From positions 62,391,093 to 62,455,092 of the forward strand of contig OX344763.1 of the NCBI GenBank assembly GCA_947034895.1: DNA of 64,000 bases, written 5' to 3'. Each line of letters begins with the position of its first letter. Positions within the stretch are counted from its first letter, which is position 1. Positions 60,573-64,000 of the stretch are shown here, one piece after another. The position numbers were made by a program, and so were the translations under genes. This DNA is from Rhytidiadelphus loreus (taxonomy: Eukaryota > Streptophyta > Bryopsida > Hypnales > Hylocomiaceae). Below the pieces are notes generated by a model that made no database searches, was not told the DNA's origin, and was given only the letters and a program-made list of their open reading frames with translations.

Positions 60573-62002
60573 ATGGCAAGTGCTGTTGCAGCTGTGACCC
60601 TCGCAGGGCCTCTTTGTAGGTGTCCATGCTCAGGATCTGCTGCTGCTGGATTAATCATCGCCAGGGTCAAGCGAGGTCATTCATGTTCGCGGAAATACTG
60701 GAAGATCAGCACGCAGATTCATTTGTACAGCACAATGACACAGGCGTGGCAGGACGCACGACTGAGTACACGGGCCCTTACCCACATGGTTCCATGCTCT
60801 ACTAGTGGTCATCATTCACCTATGGTTGTGGATGACCTTGGTGGCCAGTACGAGGATACTTTTGATGATGTCGAAAAAGTACGTGTGCTGCTGAGTCTCT
60901 GTGTGTGCTGGATTTATGTCTCTTGATGCTTACAGTTCAGTCTTGAACAGGAACAGTCCATGATTTCACGACTGTGACAGCCACGACCTTCGACAAGTTC
61001 AGTTTTCGAGGGCGAATTTGAAGTATTTTAATGATTGCCGGTTTTGATTTTGCAGCACTTGCTGGATTACTTTACGTACAAAGCCGTTAAAACAGTTCTG
61101 GCACAGCTCTCCGAGATGAATCCACCCGAATACGCTTGGTTTTATAAGTGAGCAATACCTCAGTTTTGTGTCCCATGATACAATAGCTTGGGGTCGACAT
61201 ACTTCTTTTTGGTCTTTTGGGGCATGATTTTGTGTCTGTAGTCCTGATAACTCCTGTAATAGCTCCTTTACATCAATCGATGTTTCCTAGGAGAACTTGT
61301 ACCTTCAAGTGCATCATATTGGGTAGCATTTTGGGAACGAGCTCCTTTGACTTGATTTTGTGGGCGTGCAGTTTTGTAGTTAACAACAAGCCTCAAGATA
61401 GTAAACTCTTTATCCAAATATTAGTGAAGGTATTACCTGCTTGTTTTTCTGTTTTTTCGACTGGTACATACTCCTGAAGTGAAGTCAACGTGGCTTATGT
61501 GTGATGAACCAATAAAATGGAAAAGGAAGTCCAATGTCGTTTGCGCCTGGTATATTTCTGAAGTTCCGATGTGTAGAACTGGGTCCTCACAAAGTGGTGG
61601 GTGTTTTGGCTAAAGGAAAAGCAAGAACTTGGTGAAAGGGTTATGGTGACGCGATTACACCTCTTTAACAAATGGGTCAAGGTTTGTCCTTTTATGTGAA
61701 TTGCTCTAGGTAGAATCATTAAATTTTTCAGTAAACCATACGTGGAAAACTGGTCACGCAAAGATTTTTAGTTTACTTTGTGGGTACTTCGCCTACGGTG
61801 GCGTTGGTGCCTTCCGATCATTGATTGCGGCTGGCTCACATACAAGGGTGGATTTTGTTGCCAGAAATACAATCATGTCCAAATGCATAAGGCGATCTCC
61901 GACCAAAATTTGGAACTGTTGCGAGAGAGGCTGATTCAAACGGTGAAGCTGACTTCAGATGGTGACAACATTGATAGGCCTCCGTTACGGGGAATGGACT
62001 AA
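60573..62002 (+). CDS. RBCX: RbcX, chloroplast Rubisco assembly chaperone, five exons
   Basis: Exons 60573-60878, 61056-61147, 61372-61429, 61616-61681 and 61865-62002 join in phase (GT donors, AG acceptors) to 219 residues. Residues 1 to about 80, starting MASAVAAVTLAGPL, are Ala/Ser/Arg-rich, like a chloroplast transit peptide. The core has YFTYKAVKTVLAQL, NPPEYAWFY, VKEKQELGERVMVTR, FNKWVKK and ISDQNLELLRERL. RbcX dimers bind the C-terminus of the Rubisco large subunit and help build the RbcL8 core in the stroma. Tyr107, Tyr110, Gln119 and Arg160 have the same spacing as Tyr17, Tyr20, Gln29 and Arg70 of cyanobacterial RbcX, which line the peptide-binding surface. The sequence resembles the plant form closest to the cyanobacterial protein (RBCX1 type). 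ATG 60558 in the same frame is an alternative start, but 60573 has the better context (A at -3, G at +4). It is the only host gene supported here. Confidence 0.92.
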
Positions 62003-62996
62003 TTTATTTCTGCTAATTATCCTTCGCACCTGAAGGTAACTATCTCCGATACTCATGATGGGGTTGCTCGATCACAATTGTCATGATCTGACATATAATA
62101 CTGAATATACAAATCTGTATTTTAATCTTTACATCCAAGTCATGTGTTCCCGTTTAAATTTTTTTGTGTATGCAGAGGTTAATTTCCTTTCTACCCTGGC
62201 ATACGCTTCTTTTTCTTGCTCCGCCTTGTTTGTGCAGCTGGAATAACCAAGGTTGTGGACCGAGGCTTAGAGCGGATGATTATTCAGGTCTTGAAAAGCT
62301 AGTAGTGCCAACTAGTTGTTGGTGTGTCCTATTCCTCAGAATTGTGCTTTCCATCCTGTACCCATGATCTCTCCATTAGAATCACATCTCTGCGCTGGGA
62401 TTTATTTCATTATTTAAACTGTTTCAAATTAAGATTATATAATTATAATGAAACTTTCTTTCAAGTCGTGTTAGATTTTGCTAGAAATTGTCAGAGCAAA
62501 ATTTCCAAAATTCATAAACATACGTGTGTTTTGAAATAGTGAGCGCTCTTGTAGTATTGAAAAGATCCAAAGGGCTGATACTGTTTAAAGCGGCATTACT
62601 ATTCCAGGATTATGTCATTCCAAACAATCTTTAGATTTTGCAGAGACTTGTATTATCTTCATCAGATTTTATCAATGCTTATCCGTCAACAACAGCTTCA
62701 ACGTCCAAAAATGGCGAATTCCAAGTCCATGTACGATTTGTGCATACAATACCTTACTATTCGACTTGAGCGATAAATTACTTATTCTCTACTCAATAGT
62801 TCACCCGAGTTGCAAGTGTTCAATATTTGTGGATATTAATATGCACTTTTATATTAAATTTTGAAACTATTTTATTTTATTTTTCTGAGTTGGAAATTTT
62901 TATTTCTATCTTCATTATATGCACTCGCATTCAAGGGTTAAATACACTGGCAGTCAAGGGTTCAATATACTGTAGAAAAAGTACCCTTATGACCAA
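62003..62996. other. 3' flank of RBCX, no gene recognised
   Basis: Probably 3' UTR followed by spacer. Short open frames have no domains. Near 62937-62975 the phrase TCAAGGGTT recurs, as it does near 63330. Confidence 0.45.
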
Positions 62997-63223
62997 AAAT
63001 TTGGAGGATGAATAGTTGCACTTTTGTCCCACATGAAGAGATTATGTCATTTATTGGCTGGAAATTGTTTATGGGTGAAGGTTTTTGGTTCAAAGTAAGT
63101 TCTAGTATGTTTGTTAAATCCAATTGTTAACCCTTGAATGTCGAGGCGGACGTTTTGTGTCCGATGGATGACAAGGAATCAAATTGTATAGGACAGAAGT
63201 GCAACTATTCATCCTCTAAATTT
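62997..63223. repeat. Inverted-repeat element with 33-bp arms
   Basis: Arms 62997-63029 and 63191-63223 match at 31 of 33 bases in inverted orientation (GGAGGATGAATAGTTGCACT). CAAGGGTTAA-type phrases occur outside both arms, near 62935 and 63350, so the element may extend to about 62930-63362. It is MITE-like, with no target duplication identified. Confidence 0.6.
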
Positions 63224-64000
63224 GTTTTGGAAAGGAAAGATCTACAGTAGTTTGACTTCCAATGACTACTTTTGCAATTCTGGACGTCAATGATTCACAC
63301 GGTAATAGAAAAGGAAGATTTCAAGGGTTCCCCCTTCGACGTTTAAGGGTTAATATACTATTCTGGATTTGGTCTTAGATGGTTGTTTATCATCAATTAG
63401 GGTTTACAATTATAATTATTTTCCTCTAAACTTTTATTCTAAAGGTGATGTGTCTTTATTTTGTTTAAATTTCCATTCTACAATATGTAATCACTTTGAC
63501 TTTTAAGGAAAATAAATGAGAAGATTAGGGTTTTTACTTGGTTGTATAGAACTTTCTTCTAAGTTGATATGACATGTAGAGTTTCTTTCAAAGGTCATAT
63601 GATTAGTTGTTTATCAATGATAAGAAGCAATATAAAATATAATATGAAATATATCAATATAAAGTATAAGAGGTAATAATTTCAGCTTTATTAGTTCTTT
63701 AATGATCTAAAAACCAAAAGGCTTGAAAACAAAACATCAAAAATCTAGAGGTCAAAATTTAAGATTGGTATAAAACCTAAGAAATTTTTGTTTAAAATTA
63801 AGAAAAAAAACTTAAGATTGGTATAAAAGCTAGAAGAGGTTGTTTTTGAAATTTTTGGAGCTATTGGTCATAACAATACTAGACTTAGTTTGTTTGAGAA
63901 AATTGATTATAAAATGCTGGCGAATAGAGAAATAAGAAAACTATTTTAATTTTTAAATGCTCAAGCAACCATTTTTGAAATGTTGTCCAACTTTAGGCAA
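63224..64000. other. AT-rich end of window
   Basis: No gene is seen. A short direct repeat AAGATTGGTATAAAA occurs at about 63762 and 63814. Confidence 0.45.

Noticed and set aside
1..64000. LTR retrotransposons or viral sequence
   Set aside because: No reverse transcriptase, integrase or capsid motifs and no paired long terminal repeats were seen in any frame provided by the sequence.

Overview
The window looks like a transposon-rich stretch of a land-plant nuclear genome, with a host gene near the right end. The evidence is a five-exon gene for the chloroplast Rubisco assembly chaperone RbcX with a transit peptide (60573-62002), plant-type telomere-like repeats (TTTAGGG, ~23921), GT-AG introns, and plant-type CACTA transposases with the tnp2, DUF4218 and DUF4216 regions. 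The species cannot be fixed from this sequence. The DUF7869-type transposase makes me think of a non-seed plant, but that is a guess.

Most of the first 54 kb is a set of transposons nested inside one another. Element A is a decayed CACTA-type (En/Spm) transposase gene on the + strand. Its exons are scattered at 4739-4918, 5196-6656, 44854-45533, 47186-47399 and 48868-49681. Its conserved intron (after a Tyr-Trp-Lys codon run) was entered by element B, a complete 36.5-kb CACTA element (7888-44378; 27 of 32 terminal bases match; 3-bp duplication ATT). B encodes an apparently intact ~1,124-residue transposase on the - strand (13462-9372) and, divergently, an accessory gene on the + strand (15264 to 43192). 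That accessory gene joins a Transposase_24-like region, a coiled coil, an FCP1/NIF-type HAD phosphatase-like domain and a DUF8039-like C-terminus. It is split by element C (17503-39482, 22.0 kb).

Element C is the most unusual object. It has 29-bp inverted termini beginning CATGCC, a 3-bp duplication TGA, a DUF7869-type RNase-H-like transposase gene on the - strand (22238-18606), and a large decayed + strand gene (31869-38911). That gene has a ParB-like GGQHT motif, acidic repeats and one or two FCP1-like HAD domains. C is peppered with a palindromic motif of the form AACGGGAGATCTCCCGATG. It includes one exactly 24-bp-periodic array (22416-22607) and one ~76-bp array (31321-31796). I did not see the motif outside C. 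B has its own, different subterminal motif (AATGACT).

Elements B and C have unrelated termini and transposases but the same plan: transposase leftward, and a rightward accessory gene that ends in HAD phosphatase-like modules. Both also use a DUF8039-like domain, in B at the end of the accessory protein and in C fused upstream of the transposase. This suggests that unrelated plant transposons have taken up the same accessory protein modules. In-frame stops in the A, B and C genes are only TAG or TGA (14 counted, no TAA), as expected from C-to-T decay of methylated CAG and CGA codons.

To the right lie smaller elements: D (45534-47182, a non-autonomous CACTA element in an exon of A), E with a Mutator-like element F inside (52254-53970), a 176-bp CACTA miniature element (54366-54541), and simple tandem arrays. 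The host RBCX gene follows, then ~2 kb of AT-rich DNA with an inverted-repeat element. Apart from RBCX, no host gene could be supported. No LTR retrotransposon, rRNA or true tRNA gene was seen.
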